From: Acidobacteriaceae bacterium
Lineage (GTDB): Bacteria; Acidobacteriota; Terriglobia; Terriglobales; Acidobacteriaceae
Assembly: GCA_003156805.1 (NCBI GenBank)
Contig: PMHV01000028.1
Coordinates: 1,057 to 59,375 of the forward strand
DNA length: 58,319 nt
Direction: 5' to 3'
The first letter of the stretch is position 1; every line of letters starts with the position of its first letter. This document shows positions 42,188-50,786 of the stretch, one piece after another. The notes beneath the pieces are model-generated. The model searched no databases. It had not been told where the DNA came from and saw only the letters and a program-made list of their open reading frames with translations. Position numbers and translations under genes: made by a program.

Positions 42188-42601
42188 TCACCTCTTGCCG
42201 CGACGTGAAGGAGAAGCTTTGGCCTTCACCTTCGCCTTCGTCTTTGATTTCGTCTTCACTTTTTTATTGCCGGTCGCGCGCTTCGATTTCGGCGCCTTCG
42301 CCGCCACCATCTCATATGATTGCCGGATCAATTCCTGCAGCTCGGCGCTGCCAAGCGCGTCCAGCCGGTCCAGCATCACCCACTTGTAGCGCCCGACGTA
42401 TGGCGCGGGACGAATGTCCTCGCGCTCGATCAACTCGGCAAACATCTCCGGCGTGCATTTGAAGCACAGCCGTGGATTGTCCAAGCCGACGATGGTGAAA
42501 ATCTTCCCGCCAATCTTGAAACAAAGATCATCGCCCCACTGCAGATTCTCGGTCGCACGGGGGAAGGCCAGACAGTATTGGCGAATGGATTCAACGTTCA
42601 T
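42188..42601 (-). CDS. MmcQ/YjbR-family protein with lysine-rich tail
   Basis: A 137-residue protein. Residues 1-105 match the YjbR/MmcQ fold (MNVESIRQYCLAFPRATENL, WGDDLCFKIGGKIFTIV, RLCFKCTPEMFAELIER, APYVGRYKWVMLD), a CyaY-like fold often annotated as DNA-binding with unknown role. Residues 108-137 are an unusual Lys/Ala/Ser tail (KKVKTKSKTKAKVKAKASPS), histone-like in composition, which would favour nucleic-acid binding. Its ATG overlaps by 4 bases (ATGA) the ancestral stop of the PIN gene upstream, so it was built as the third gene of a TIR-like/PIN/YjbR operon. Confidence 0.88.
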   Translation of the reverse strand: MNVESIRQYCLAFPRATENLQWGDDLCFKIGGKIFTIVGLDNPRLCFKCTPEMFAELIEREDIRPAPYVGRYKWVMLDRLDALGSAELQELIRQSYEMVAAKAPKSKRATGNKKVKTKSKTKAKVKAKASPSRRGKR

Positions 42602-43122
42602 GGAATGCTCTCACTGTCGAAGAATCTACCGATTGGCATCTCCGCGGATGCGATCGCTTTCCGGACGACCTCATCGCCAATGCGAAAGTCCCGCTCCCTC
42701 CTCAGTCTCCGCACCAGAGCCTATATATCCTCTGCGTATCCCTCCAGGCAAAACCGTGCGAGCAGCCGCACCGTGCCGTACCGAGTTAAGCCCTGTCTCA
42801 CACCAATCTCCCGAGCCTTCCGCTCATCGACCAGGAAAAATTCCACCCCTCGCTCCTGAGCCTGGACCAATCCTTCCGCCTCACCAGCATCGAGCTCTGC
42901 ACTCAGCAATCGAAAGTTGGTTTCGTCCTTGCACATGCATTTCTGGAAGACGCCCGCTTCAAACAGTTTGTTCAGCCGATATCGAGATCGATGCTTCCTG
43001 TTAAATTCAATCTGGACACTACGGGGTACGTAAACAACGTCGAAGTAATGCGCCAGCTTCGAGGCGAGATTAAGGTGGACAAGGCAAATCAGGCAGGAAC
43101 TGTCGATGATCGCAATTCGCAT
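42598..43122 (-). pseudogene. PIN-like nuclease gene interrupted by an in-frame amber codon
   Basis: The first 133 codons encode a PIN-like protein of the DUF3368 type: Asp7 (IIDSSCLI), Glu39 (VQIEFNR), Asp78/Glu81 (ELDAGEAEG) and Asp99 (LVDERKAREIG). A TAG at 42723-42721 then stops the frame after EGYAEDI. The same frame continues with family-like sequence for 40 codons (ALVRRLRRERDFRIGDEVV, then KAIASAEMPIG) to a TGA at 42600-42598 that overlaps the next ATG. The amber codon is either a recent nonsense mutation, a read error or a readthrough site. The 133-residue product keeps all acidic residues, so it may be active. Confidence 0.75.
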
Positions 43123-43595
43123 TACTTCTCGGCGAGAGCGGCGAGCAGGAAGACGCCAAGCGCAGCCAGGACAAACGCCGCCATCGATTGCACGGTTTCC
43201 TGGCTCAATTCCTGCTGTTTGAGAAACTCGACGACCTTGGTTTCGACCTCGCCCGTGTTCCAGGGAGAGAACTGGAATACCGGAAGCTTCCTAAGAGTTG
43301 CGGGAAGCGCAACGCCCTCCAGAACAATGGGAACAATGGGCTTGCCCTGCGCCAGAGCGTAGTTCAGCTCCGTCTCCACTGCGCCCTTCCGCCGGATATC
43401 GCTGGTTATGATCGCAAGGACGCAGTCGGACTGATCAATGGCACGGCGAACTTGATCGATCATCTCCTCCATGAACCCGTTACGATTCGGGACGGAAACA
43501 TGCATCCCATAGGAGGTTGCAAGCGTCTGGAGGCGCCATGCAGCAACCTGCTCGCTCGGGTCTGTACCGCAGATCAGGAAGACTTTGAAAGCCAT
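43122..43595 (-). CDS. TIR-like domain protein with C-terminal membrane helix
   Basis: A 157-residue protein. Residues 1-125 have a TIR/nucleoside-deoxyribosyltransferase-like alternating fold: strand KVFLICGTDPSEQ, helix, MIDQVRRAIDQSDCVLAIIT, then GAVETELNYALAQGKPIVPI with Glu74/Glu76 where TIR enzymes carry the catalytic Glu. Residues about 133-154 are one membrane helix (SMAAFVLAALGVFLLAALAE). TIR enzymes often degrade NAD+ in defence; that activity here is inference. Its TAA overlaps the PIN ATG by one base (TAATG). It leads the operon TIR-like / PIN / YjbR. Confidence 0.75.
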   Translation of the reverse strand: MAFKVFLICGTDPSEQVAAWRLQTLATSYGMHVSVPNRNGFMEEMIDQVRRAIDQSDCVLAIITSDIRRKGAVETELNYALAQGKPIVPIVLEGVALPATLRKLPVFQFSPWNTGEVETKVVEFLKQQELSQETVQSMAAFVLAALGVFLLAALAEK

Positions 43596-43636
43596 CTCAG
43601 TCAGATTCTACCGCGCTTGTGCGCCAGCTCAGAAAG

Positions 43637-44419
43637 TTAATTCGGCTTGCCGTGGTCGATCTGAAACTGCAAACCGAAATATCCGAAGAAGTTCGGCTGC
43701 TGGCCCGCGGGACCGCCGAAACCGCGGCCTGCCTCAAAAATAAGCAGCACTCCTTTGTGCAAATCATAGCGGCCGCCGAAACCGTAGTCGGTCGCAAACT
43801 CCGTTCCCGGCGCCCGGTCGGTGAGCTTGTAGACCTCAGCCAGCAATTCCAGCGATTTGGTCATCTGATGCCCCACGGCAAATCCGAGCACGTGCCCATC
43901 GACTCCGTCCCCTGAAAACCATGTGCCAGCCTCGACGTTCAATTCCAGCCCTCTGACATCCTTCGTAACCTCGAATGGCAAAAGAAAGCGCGTGCCCGCG
44001 TCGGCCAGGCCGCGCTTCACCGAATCCGTGGGATTGTTGAACTCAAGCTGCGGATAGGTTGAGATGTTCAACTTATACTTGTCGTTTTGGTAGAAGCGCC
44101 ACTTCACGCCCGCGAGCGATTTGCCCAGTCCGCTCTCGATCGGACCGCCGTTCGTGCTCTGCAATACGTAGGACACCTGGTACTTCAATTGGATTCGCGG
44201 TCCCACGCCGTAGTTAATATCCAGGATCGGCGCGCTGTACACGTTCAAGTCTGTGCTTCGATCCGCCGTGTAGGCCACGTTGATTTCCCAGTTGTTGTTG
44301 CCGGGCGTGCCCGGATCGTCCGTTTGCATGGGAGGGCCGCCTTGCGCAATTGCAGGCAAAGTTCCCCAGGCCAAAGTTGCCAGGACCGCGATCGCGGCGA
44401 GAAGAAAGGCGCGACGCAT
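43637..44419 (-). CDS. Outer-membrane protein of the phenol-MetA-degradation/transporter-like family
   Basis: A beta-barrel-type exported protein related to the Phenol_MetA_deg family (PF13557). After the signal peptide (MRRAFLLAAIAVLATLAWGT, ending AIAQ) come QTDDPGTPGNNNWEINVAYT, LDINYGVGPRIQLKYQVSYV and alternating amphipathic strands, ending GYFGLQFQIDHG. The inferred start at 44419 makes the signal peptide N-terminal; an ATG at 44509 would add 30 basic residues. Both have GGAGG- or AGAGG-type sequences very close to the ATG, so the choice is uncertain. It is 40 bp from the TIR-like gene and could be transcribed with it. Confidence 0.75.
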   Translation of the reverse strand: MRRAFLLAAIAVLATLAWGTLPAIAQGGPPMQTDDPGTPGNNNWEINVAYTADRSTDLNVYSAPILDINYGVGPRIQLKYQVSYVLQSTNGGPIESGLGKSLAGVKWRFYQNDKYKLNISTYPQLEFNNPTDSVKRGLADAGTRFLLPFEVTKDVRGLELNVEAGTWFSGDGVDGHVLGFAVGHQMTKSLELLAEVYKLTDRAPGTEFATDYGFGGRYDLHKGVLLIFEAGRGFGGPAGQQPNFFGYFGLQFQIDHGKPN

Positions 44420-44567
44420 CCTCCGCGCAAACGGGTGTGGAACGTTTGCCCGTTTCCGCGCGACTCCACCACGTATGGCCCATCCCACCGCATTCCTCAC
44501 GCCGGTCATCCTCTTGCACGTACCCCGTTATTAGGATTGCCCCATTACGCATTTCAACACGACCACT

Positions 44568-45385
44568 CTACTGCGGCCAATTCTTAATGACCGTGACCTT
44601 GCTATACGCCACGCGAAAGCCCAGCCGCTCGGCATTGCGCTGCGAGGTGCGCCGCCGCGGGTGACGATGACTGCATATTCGCATCCTGCTTCGGCCGCAG
44701 CGGCCATACGGACCCGCAGCAGCGCAGTCTGCAGGCCACGGCCGCGAAACTCGATTCTGGTCCCGGCTCCGAACAGCGCGAAGACTTTTTGCTCGCGGAT
44801 GATCAGACCCGCGCCGCAAGCCGCCATTTCTCCGCCGATGCTCGCGACAAAAGTCAATCCGTCTTCCATCTGGTACAGCGGCGTCAGCAGCCCGGCGAAT
44901 TCCTTGGGAGCGCCTTCGGGAAAGAATGCGCGCTCCACGATGCCGGACGCCGCTTCCGCTTCGTCGGCGCGGCCGCAGCGAATCTCGCATCCCACTGGGA
45001 CCGGAGGGAATTTTTCGTCCACATCCAACGCGCGGTAGAGCACATTGTTCAGTTCTGCGATGCTATAGCCGCGCTCCTTAAACATCTCGAACAGCTCGGG
45101 ATCGTGCAGCGGACACACATCCAACTGCGACGGAGCGTTACGCGCGCGGTAGAACTGCTCCACGCGATCGAGATCGTCTGCGGTAAACGGCCGGTCCACC
45201 CCCATGCCCACGGCCCGCCCGATGGGCGATCCCACGCCCGCGAATATCATGTGCCCGCCACAAATCTCTTCCTCTGCGGCGCCGATCTCAGGATGCACCT
45301 TCTGAAACACTCGCACATAGAGAACCTGCGGCATCTCTTCCGCCGATTCAAACCGGCGAGCCAATGCCTTGTCCACAAATTGCAT
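44568..45385 (-). pseudogene. GNAT-family acetyltransferase with a C-terminal frameshift
   Basis: A gene for a roughly 272-residue protein with a C-terminal GNAT domain: acetyl-CoA loop FRGRGLQTALLRVRMAAAAE and strand CEYAVIVTRGG. Immediately after, near 44645-44656, the frame is lost. The expected ending SQRNAERLGFRVAYSKVTVI, then KNWPQ and TAG (44570-44568), is in the neighbouring frame, consistent with one missing base. As written, translation runs on to 44531 with a nonsense tail. The start at 45385 follows AAAGGA. It may be a recent mutation or a sequencing error. Substrate unknown. Confidence 0.75.
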
Positions 45386-45611
45386 GTCGGAAGTCCTTTC
45401 ACGATTGAAGAACACAGCAGTCAGGATGGAAAACCAAAACGGCTGCGGCCCAAGCGATCCAGTCTATCTGGCTCTCTGAAATGGATGTTTGTTTTTCCTG
45501 TAGATCAGGAACCGCAAGCCTTGTCGACTCGAAGAAAATTACTCGATTAAACAATGCCGCGGTTATCGGGATTCGTATCGTGCGGCGGAGTCAGATGGGG
45601 TCAATCGTGGA

Positions 45612-46079
45612 TTACACTTCGTCATCTTTCAATTCCTGCACAAACGCCAGCAAGCCGCTCTGCAGCGCGCTCTTGCTCGCCTCCGAGAGATCAATGAAGC
45701 GGAACGGCTGGAGCCACCCCTGGGTTGCCCACATGGGAAATAACATTTCCGCTTTTTCGCGGACGGTGGTGTCGCCGATCTGAAAAATCAAATCTACTTT
45801 CAGTTTCTCATCCAGCGTCTTCTCCAGGTTCATTAAACCACCGGTGTTCGAGAGCTGATGCAGTTTGCCGCGCACCTCGCGGCGATTGGGAAGCTGGATC
45901 AGCGCCAGGACAGATCCGCGCAGTTTCACCCGAAACGGGCGTGGCTGGTCAGTTTGCAGTCGGGCAGAAGGCAGCCGTGGCGTGACCGATTCCGTGGCCG
46001 GACACATATGTGGTTGAAGTATGGCACCTCGGCGCCATGGGAGCGAGGTTACGAAAGAATGCTCTCCGGGCAGCATCAA
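45612..46079 (-). CDS. PilZ-like domain protein (first)
   Basis: A 155-residue protein whose last 110 residues resemble a PilZ c-di-GMP-binding fold: RPFRVKLRGSVLALIQLPNR, then GKLHQLSNTGGLMNLEK. The position of N-T-G-G-L corresponds to the (D/N)xSxxG loop, and the RxxxR element is degenerate, so ligand binding is uncertain. The first 45 residues look disordered; an internal ATG at 46007 is an alternative start. It lies next to another PilZ-like gene on the same strand. Confidence 0.6.
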   Translation of the reverse strand: MMLPGEHSFVTSLPWRRGAILQPHMCPATESVTPRLPSARLQTDQPRPFRVKLRGSVLALIQLPNRREVRGKLHQLSNTGGLMNLEKTLDEKLKVDLIFQIGDTTVREKAEMLFPMWATQGWLQPFRFIDLSEASKSALQSGLLAFVQELKDDEV

Positions 46080-46112
46080 CGGAACAATCTGAGGTGATCC
46101 TGCGGCGCCGAT

Positions 46113-46556
46113 TTACCTTCTGGGGTGACCTTCCCCACTACCGGTGAACAAGTTGTAAGGCCAGGTTTGCTTGTTGTGGGCAGCAGAAGCGTTGTGTGCG
46201 GCCGCCGCCGAGGACTCCGGTGTGATGTTCCAGTCGTCCGGCGGATCGGCAACGCCCCACACATTTCCATGATTGTAAAGCGCCACACCGATCAGGAATT
46301 GTTTCCCCTCTTCCCCCAGAGGCAGGCAATTGGCCACGCGGCCGGAACCGCTTCCTGCCGGCAACTCGCTCAGCAGCACCGGAGTTCCAATCTGCAACGC
46401 CTGCGAACTGCGGAATCCGCAGCCTTGCGCGCTCACCACCAGAACCACGCACTTCTCCGCAAAGGGGCGCAGCCGGTCGAGGCTGGTGACCATGACCGGA
46501 ATCTCCACGCGCACGCGCGTACTGCGCCGGGCGATTCGGGGTGTCGATAGTTCCAT
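46113..46556 (-). CDS. PilZ-like domain protein (second)
   Basis: A 147-residue protein starting MELSTPRIARRSTRVRVEIP. The RRSTRVRVE segment is the RxxxR motif of PilZ domains. VVSAQGCGFRSSQALQIGTP occupies the place of the DxSxxG loop with Asp and Ser altered, and EEGKQFLIGVAL is the closing strand. The C-terminal 40 residues (ESSAAAAHNASAAHNKQTW) are low-complexity. Acidobacteria carry many such PilZ-like proteins; c-di-GMP binding is possible but not shown. It is 33 bp upstream of the other PilZ-like gene. Confidence 0.7.
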   Translation of the reverse strand: MELSTPRIARRSTRVRVEIPVMVTSLDRLRPFAEKCVVLVVSAQGCGFRSSQALQIGTPVLLSELPAGSGSGRVANCLPLGEEGKQFLIGVALYNHGNVWGVADPPDDWNITPESSAAAAHNASAAHNKQTWPYNLFTGSGEGHPRR

Positions 46557-46846
46557 TTGTGAGTTTCTTACGCCAGGCTGGATAGGCCCAGGATCTACTC
46601 GTCAGTTTGCCAGAGCCGAAGCCGATTTTACTTTCAGAATGGGAAGCACCGGTGACGATAGTAACCAGGGTCAAGGCAAGCTCAGTTCTCCGGTGGTGTC
46701 TCAAAAACAGCGCTTGAGACATTCCTCATCCGCCGAACGGACCGCCTGAGCAGGTGTGCGAGAACGGAGTGTTGTCGGAGAAGCGATGCGAGGGCGTCAG
46801 CTCGCGAGTCGAATCGACCTTGTATCTTCTCTGCTACTGATCTAAG

Positions 46847-48139
46847 GTGTCTGAACCAGTGAACGGCCCCTCCGCACTTGCCGCGAAGCGCATCCACCCA
46901 GCCGATCCGCCCGGGACGGCAGACAAGCCAGGCGAGACCTTTTTCTCGCATGAGGAAGCTGCGGCACCGGCAACGCGATCCGCCCCGGGCGTAGAAACCA
47001 GCGCAGAGTGGGATCTTCTGTTGGCCGGCAGTTCCCCCGACCCAGTCCGCCACGCTCCCCAGCGCCTTCGCTCGATTTTGCAGCGGTCGCCGCAATGGGA
47101 TTGTTTTCTCCGCCTGGCCGATCATCACGGAACCTCCTCGTTGCTGTATCAAAATCTTCTGCGCGTGGGCGACGGCCTTCCCACGTCCGTCCTGGCAACG
47201 CTCCGCCGGCGCTACGAAGCCAACATTCACAAATCGCTGTACCTGACGCGCGAACTGATCCGCATCCTCGATTGTCTCGCGCCCCTCGCCATCACAGTGA
47301 TTCCCTACAAAGGCGTGGTTCTTTCCGAAAATTTGTACGGCGACATGGCGCTGCGCCAATCCGGCGACATCGATTTGTTTGTCCGCGCGCGCGACGTTGC
47401 CCGCGTCAAGAGTGTCGTGCACGATCTGGCCTACACGCCGCGCCTCGCGATCCCCGCCGCCCTCGATGCGGCCTATCTCGCTTCCGGATACGAATGCACC
47501 TTCGATAGCCCCGCCGGCTGCAATCTGCTGGAGTTGCAATGGTCGCTGCAGCCGCACTTCTACGCCGTCAACTTCGATATGGATGGTCTTTTCCAGCGCG
47601 CAGTCGCGGCTTCAGTTTCCGGTCATCCGGTTCCCACCCCCTCGCCCGAAGATCTTCTGCTGGTTTTGTCGGTGCACGCCGCGAAACATGTCTGGGGGCG
47701 CATCCTCTGGCTCTGCGACGTTGCGCAACTCCTGAAGCGCCAAAATCTGAATTGGCCGTGGATCGTGGCGCGAGCCAAAGAGTGTGGCATTGAACGCATC
47801 CTGCGCCTGACACTGTTGTTGACCAAACGCCTGCTGGGAGCGCCACTCCCCGCGGCGATGGACAACGCAATCCTGGCTGACCGCGCCGTGCTCGCCTTCG
47901 CCGATGAAATCGGCGTTTCCATAGCCCGTGGGGTTTCCTACGAACAAGATCAGTGGTCCTACTTCCACCTGATGATGCGCCTGCGTGAGCGCTGGACCGA
48001 CCGCATACGTTTCCTCACGCGCCTCACCTTCACCCCAGGTCCCGGAGAATGGCACGCCCTCCGCTTACCCGCCCCGTTGTTCCCGCTCTACCGTGCAGTC
48101 CGTCTCGCGCGCCTGGCGGCCAGATTTGCGCGGGGCTAA
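46847..48139 (+). CDS. Nucleotidyltransferase-family protein (NTP_transf_5-like)
   Basis: A 430-residue protein starting at GTG. Residues 1-55 are a polar Ala/Pro-rich leader. Residues about 70-430 match the uncharacterised nucleotidyltransferase family PF14907: YKGVVLSENLYGDMALRQSG with YKG at 154-156 and the metal motif DIDLFV at 174-179, then LELQWSLQPHFYAVNFDMDG, ...LLLVLSVHAAKHVWGRILWL and CDVAQLL. The family is often found with exopolysaccharide or peptide biosynthesis genes; none are adjacent here. The substrate is unknown. Confidence 0.85.
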   Translation: MSEPVNGPSALAAKRIHPADPPGTADKPGETFFSHEEAAAPATRSAPGVETSAEWDLLLAGSSPDPVRHAPQRLRSILQRSPQWDCFLRLADHHGTSSLLYQNLLRVGDGLPTSVLATLRRRYEANIHKSLYLTRELIRILDCLAPLAITVIPYKGVVLSENLYGDMALRQSGDIDLFVRARDVARVKSVVHDLAYTPRLAIPAALDAAYLASGYECTFDSPAGCNLLELQWSLQPHFYAVNFDMDGLFQRAVAASVSGHPVPTPSPEDLLLVLSVHAAKHVWGRILWLCDVAQLLKRQNLNWPWIVARAKECGIERILRLTLLLTKRLLGAPLPAAMDNAILADRAVLAFADEIGVSIARGVSYEQDQWSYFHLMMRLRERWTDRIRFLTRLTFTPGPGEWHALRLPAPLFPLYRAVRLARLAARFARG

Positions 48140-48172
48140 GAAACGTTCCCGCACGCTTCGCTCGCACGCCTC

Positions 48173-48925
48173 TTATCGGCTGGCCAATCCCCCGGCCGTT
48201 TCGCCGCCATCCATCGTGAACACGTGCCCTGTCGCGTAGGCTGCGTCGTCCGACGCCAAATATGCGAACAGCCCCGCAATCTCTTCCGGCTGGGCGTGCC
48301 GCTGCAGAGGAATTTTGCGATTTACTTCATCGAGCATTGCGTCGGTGTATTCGGCGCGCTGCATAGGTGTGAGCACGTATCCCGGAGCCACGGCGCACAC
48401 CCGCACTTTCGGCGCCAGTTCCAGCGCCATGGTCCTGGTTAGCTCAATCACTCCCGCCTTGGTCGCGTTGTAGTCGGCGTAATAAGGTTGTCCTACGATC
48501 CCGTTCGTGGAAGCCGTTTGCAGAATCACGCCGCTGCCCCGCTGCCACATGTGCCGCGCCGCAGTTTGCGCCACGTAGAACACGCCGGTGAGATTGACCG
48601 CGATGACTTTGTCCCATTCCTCGGGAGTGATGTCCAGAAAATTGTGGCGAATGCTGATGCCGGCATTGTTGATGAGCACGTCTACGCCTTGCATCCGGCG
48701 CACCGCCTCGGCGAATGCACCCTGCACCTGCTTGAGGTCCGACACGTCCGCAGTCACAGTTCCGGCCAAAGCCGGTAACTGCCGCCGGATCGCGTCGCAT
48801 CCCGCGGCGTCGCGGTCCAGCACCCAAACCTGCGAGCCTTCTTCCAGAAACCGCGCAGCCGTGGCCGCGCCTATTCCGCTCGCGCCTCCCGTAACCAAGA
48901 CGCGCTTGTCTTTCAGTCCTCGCAT
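48173..48925 (-). CDS. Short-chain dehydrogenase/reductase
   Basis: A 250-residue classical SDR. The cofactor motif TGGASGIG is at residues 12-19, Asp61 follows strand 3 (TADVSD), NNAG is at 86-89, and the catalytic Ser139, Tyr152 and Lys156 are present (TAST...YYADYNATKAG). The C-terminal GHVFTMDGGETAGG is typical of 3-oxoacyl-reductase/sugar-dehydrogenase-like SDRs. The ATG at 48925 follows GGAG at seven bases; a longer frame to 49000 lacks support. Substrate not deducible. It is divergent from the Gfo/Idh/MocA gene, so both may act on a sugar or polyol. Confidence 0.92.
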   Translation of the reverse strand: MRGLKDKRVLVTGGASGIGAATAARFLEEGSQVWVLDRDAAGCDAIRRQLPALAGTVTADVSDLKQVQGAFAEAVRRMQGVDVLINNAGISIRHNFLDITPEEWDKVIAVNLTGVFYVAQTAARHMWQRGSGVILQTASTNGIVGQPYYADYNATKAGVIELTRTMALELAPKVRVCAVAPGYVLTPMQRAEYTDAMLDEVNRKIPLQRHAQPEEIAGLFAYLASDDAAYATGHVFTMDGGETAGGLASR

Positions 48926-49154
48926 CAGATTCTCCACAACCAATACGATTTCACGCAGCCCCTCAGCATAAGGACAAGGCTGAGGTTTTGACCAGTTCAT
49001 TCTCGCTTGTCGGCGGGCCTCCTTGACCGGCTGAGACTGCCGATTCTCAACTTCTCGTCATTGGCTCCCATCTTGTGACATAATCAGCAGCCGTAAAAGG
49101 AATGTGATCGTGAATGCAGCCACGATGCTGCATTCATCGGAGGCGAAAACTAAC

Positions 49155-50522
49155 ATGGGCAAACATTCTCTGACTCGTCGTCAATTCATGCACATCGGCA
49201 GCGGAGCTCTCGCTGTGGGCGCCGCCGCGAAGGTCACACTGCTGCAGCCTCATCTGTTGTCCGCGGCCGCACGTCCCGTCGCGCCCAGCGACACGGTGCG
49301 CTTTGCATCCATCGGCACCGGCATCCGGGGATGCGAATTACTGCAGGCCACGCTCCGCGTGCCTGGCATTGAGTGCGTTGCCGTTTGCGACCTCTACGAT
49401 GCGCGGCATCAAGCCGCTCGCGAAGCCGTGAAGAACAGCAGCGTCCCCACCACGCGAGACTATCGCGAGATCCTCGACCGCAAAGACGTCGACGCAGTTA
49501 TCGTCGCCGTCACCGATCATCAGCACCGCAAGGTTTTCGTCGACGCCTGCGCCGCCGGCAAAGACGTGTATTGCGAGAAGCCCATGTCGCACACCGTAGA
49601 AGATGGCTTCGTCATGATTGACGCGGCGCACAAGGCGGGCCGCATGGTGCAGATCGGCAGCCAGCGCGTCAGCTCCATCCTTTATCTAAAGGCGAAAGAG
49701 ATCTACGATTCCGGCAAATTGGGCGAAGTCTTCGCCATCGACGCGTATTGGGATCGCAATTCGCCGAGCGGCGCGTGGGTCTATCCGATTCCGCCCGACG
49801 CGAGCGAGCAAACCATCGACTGGAATACCTTCCTCGACGGTGCGCCGAAACGGCCGTTCGATCCGGTCCGCTTTTTCCGCTGGCGCTGCTTCACTGACTA
49901 CGGCGAGGGTTTGGCCGGCGACCTTTTCGTTCACCTGATTTCCGGCATTCATTTCATCACCGGCACAACCACTGTCGCGCAGCGCGCCCAATCCAGCGGC
50001 GGCCTTTTCCATTTCAAGGATGGCCGCGAATTCCCCGACCTGATCGAAACTTTTTACGACTATCCCAACTTCCGCGTTTCCCTGCGCTGCAACTTGAACA
50101 ACGACGGCGGCGAGTTCATCGGTTTCTACGGCACCAAAGGCACGCTGATCATCAAAGATTCCACGTTGACGTATCAGCCGCAAGATACGCGTCCGAAACC
50201 GGAGGGATACTCGACTTTCGGCTGGCCCGAGAACTTGCGCGAACAATATCTGAAGCAGTGGCACGCGGAAAATCCGCTGCCCGCGCCGCTCGATTCGAAA
50301 GTGGACGCCGAGGCGGAGACTTTCGCGCTTCCTGCCGGCTATAGCGACATTCCCGACCACCAGGCCAACTTCTTCAATGCCGTCCGCACTCGCAAGCCCA
50401 CGGTGGAGAATGAAATGTTCGGCAACAACGCGGCCCTCGGCTGCCATCTCGCCAACTTCGCCTATTTCAACAAGAGCGCCGCAGTCTGGGACGCAGGCGC
50501 AAAGAAGATCGTAAAGGGATAG
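49155..50522 (+). CDS. Tat-exported Gfo/Idh/MocA-family oxidoreductase
   Basis: A 455-residue NAD(P)-dependent oxidoreductase with a twin-arginine signal (SLTRRQFMHIGSG, residues about 5-17, then a hydrophobic stretch to SAAARP). The Rossmann domain has FASIGTGIRGCELL and CDLYDARH; CEKPMSHTVEDG carries the EKP motif; the C-terminal alpha/beta domain follows. Such exported members act on sugars or cyclitols with the cofactor bound before export. The ATG at 49155 gives a standard Tat leader and has GGAGG 11 bases upstream; an upstream GTG at 49104 is less likely. tatA is at 33494-33691. Confidence 0.9.
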   Translation: MGKHSLTRRQFMHIGSGALAVGAAAKVTLLQPHLLSAAARPVAPSDTVRFASIGTGIRGCELLQATLRVPGIECVAVCDLYDARHQAAREAVKNSSVPTTRDYREILDRKDVDAVIVAVTDHQHRKVFVDACAAGKDVYCEKPMSHTVEDGFVMIDAAHKAGRMVQIGSQRVSSILYLKAKEIYDSGKLGEVFAIDAYWDRNSPSGAWVYPIPPDASEQTIDWNTFLDGAPKRPFDPVRFFRWRCFTDYGEGLAGDLFVHLISGIHFITGTTTVAQRAQSSGGLFHFKDGREFPDLIETFYDYPNFRVSLRCNLNNDGGEFIGFYGTKGTLIIKDSTLTYQPQDTRPKPEGYSTFGWPENLREQYLKQWHAENPLPAPLDSKVDAEAETFALPAGYSDIPDHQANFFNAVRTRKPTVENEMFGNNAALGCHLANFAYFNKSAAVWDAGAKKIVKG

Positions 50523-50541
50523 AGATTTATCTTCGGGGGTG

Positions 50542-50603
50542 CCCCGTCCAAGCTCCGCTCGGACGGGGATTTCGACCGTGTGGGACGGACACTCCTGTCC
50601 GTC
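50542..50603 (+). terminator. Two hairpins after the Gfo/Idh/MocA gene
   Basis: Hairpin 1: CCCCGTCC (50542-50549) with GGACGGGG (50561-50568), followed by ATTTCG. Hairpin 2: GACGGAC and GTCCGTC within 50584-50603, followed by a T-rich stretch (GCCTTTGATTTTGAC). Together they probably end transcription. The GGACGGACA...TGTCCGTC type is a frequent intergenic palindrome. Confidence 0.55.
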
Positions 50604-50786
50604 GCCTTTGATTTTGACTTTGTCATTGACTCCGATTCCCCGGGGCCCGCTGCCAACGCCACGTGTCGCAAGTTTGTTCAGTTCCCTTGACGCCCGCTTC
50701 ACTTCTTTGCATACTTATCCCCCTGCCGCTTCCGAGCGCGAAGCTGCAGGTCTAAAACCCAGCCTCGAATTGCCCAGGAGTGACTC

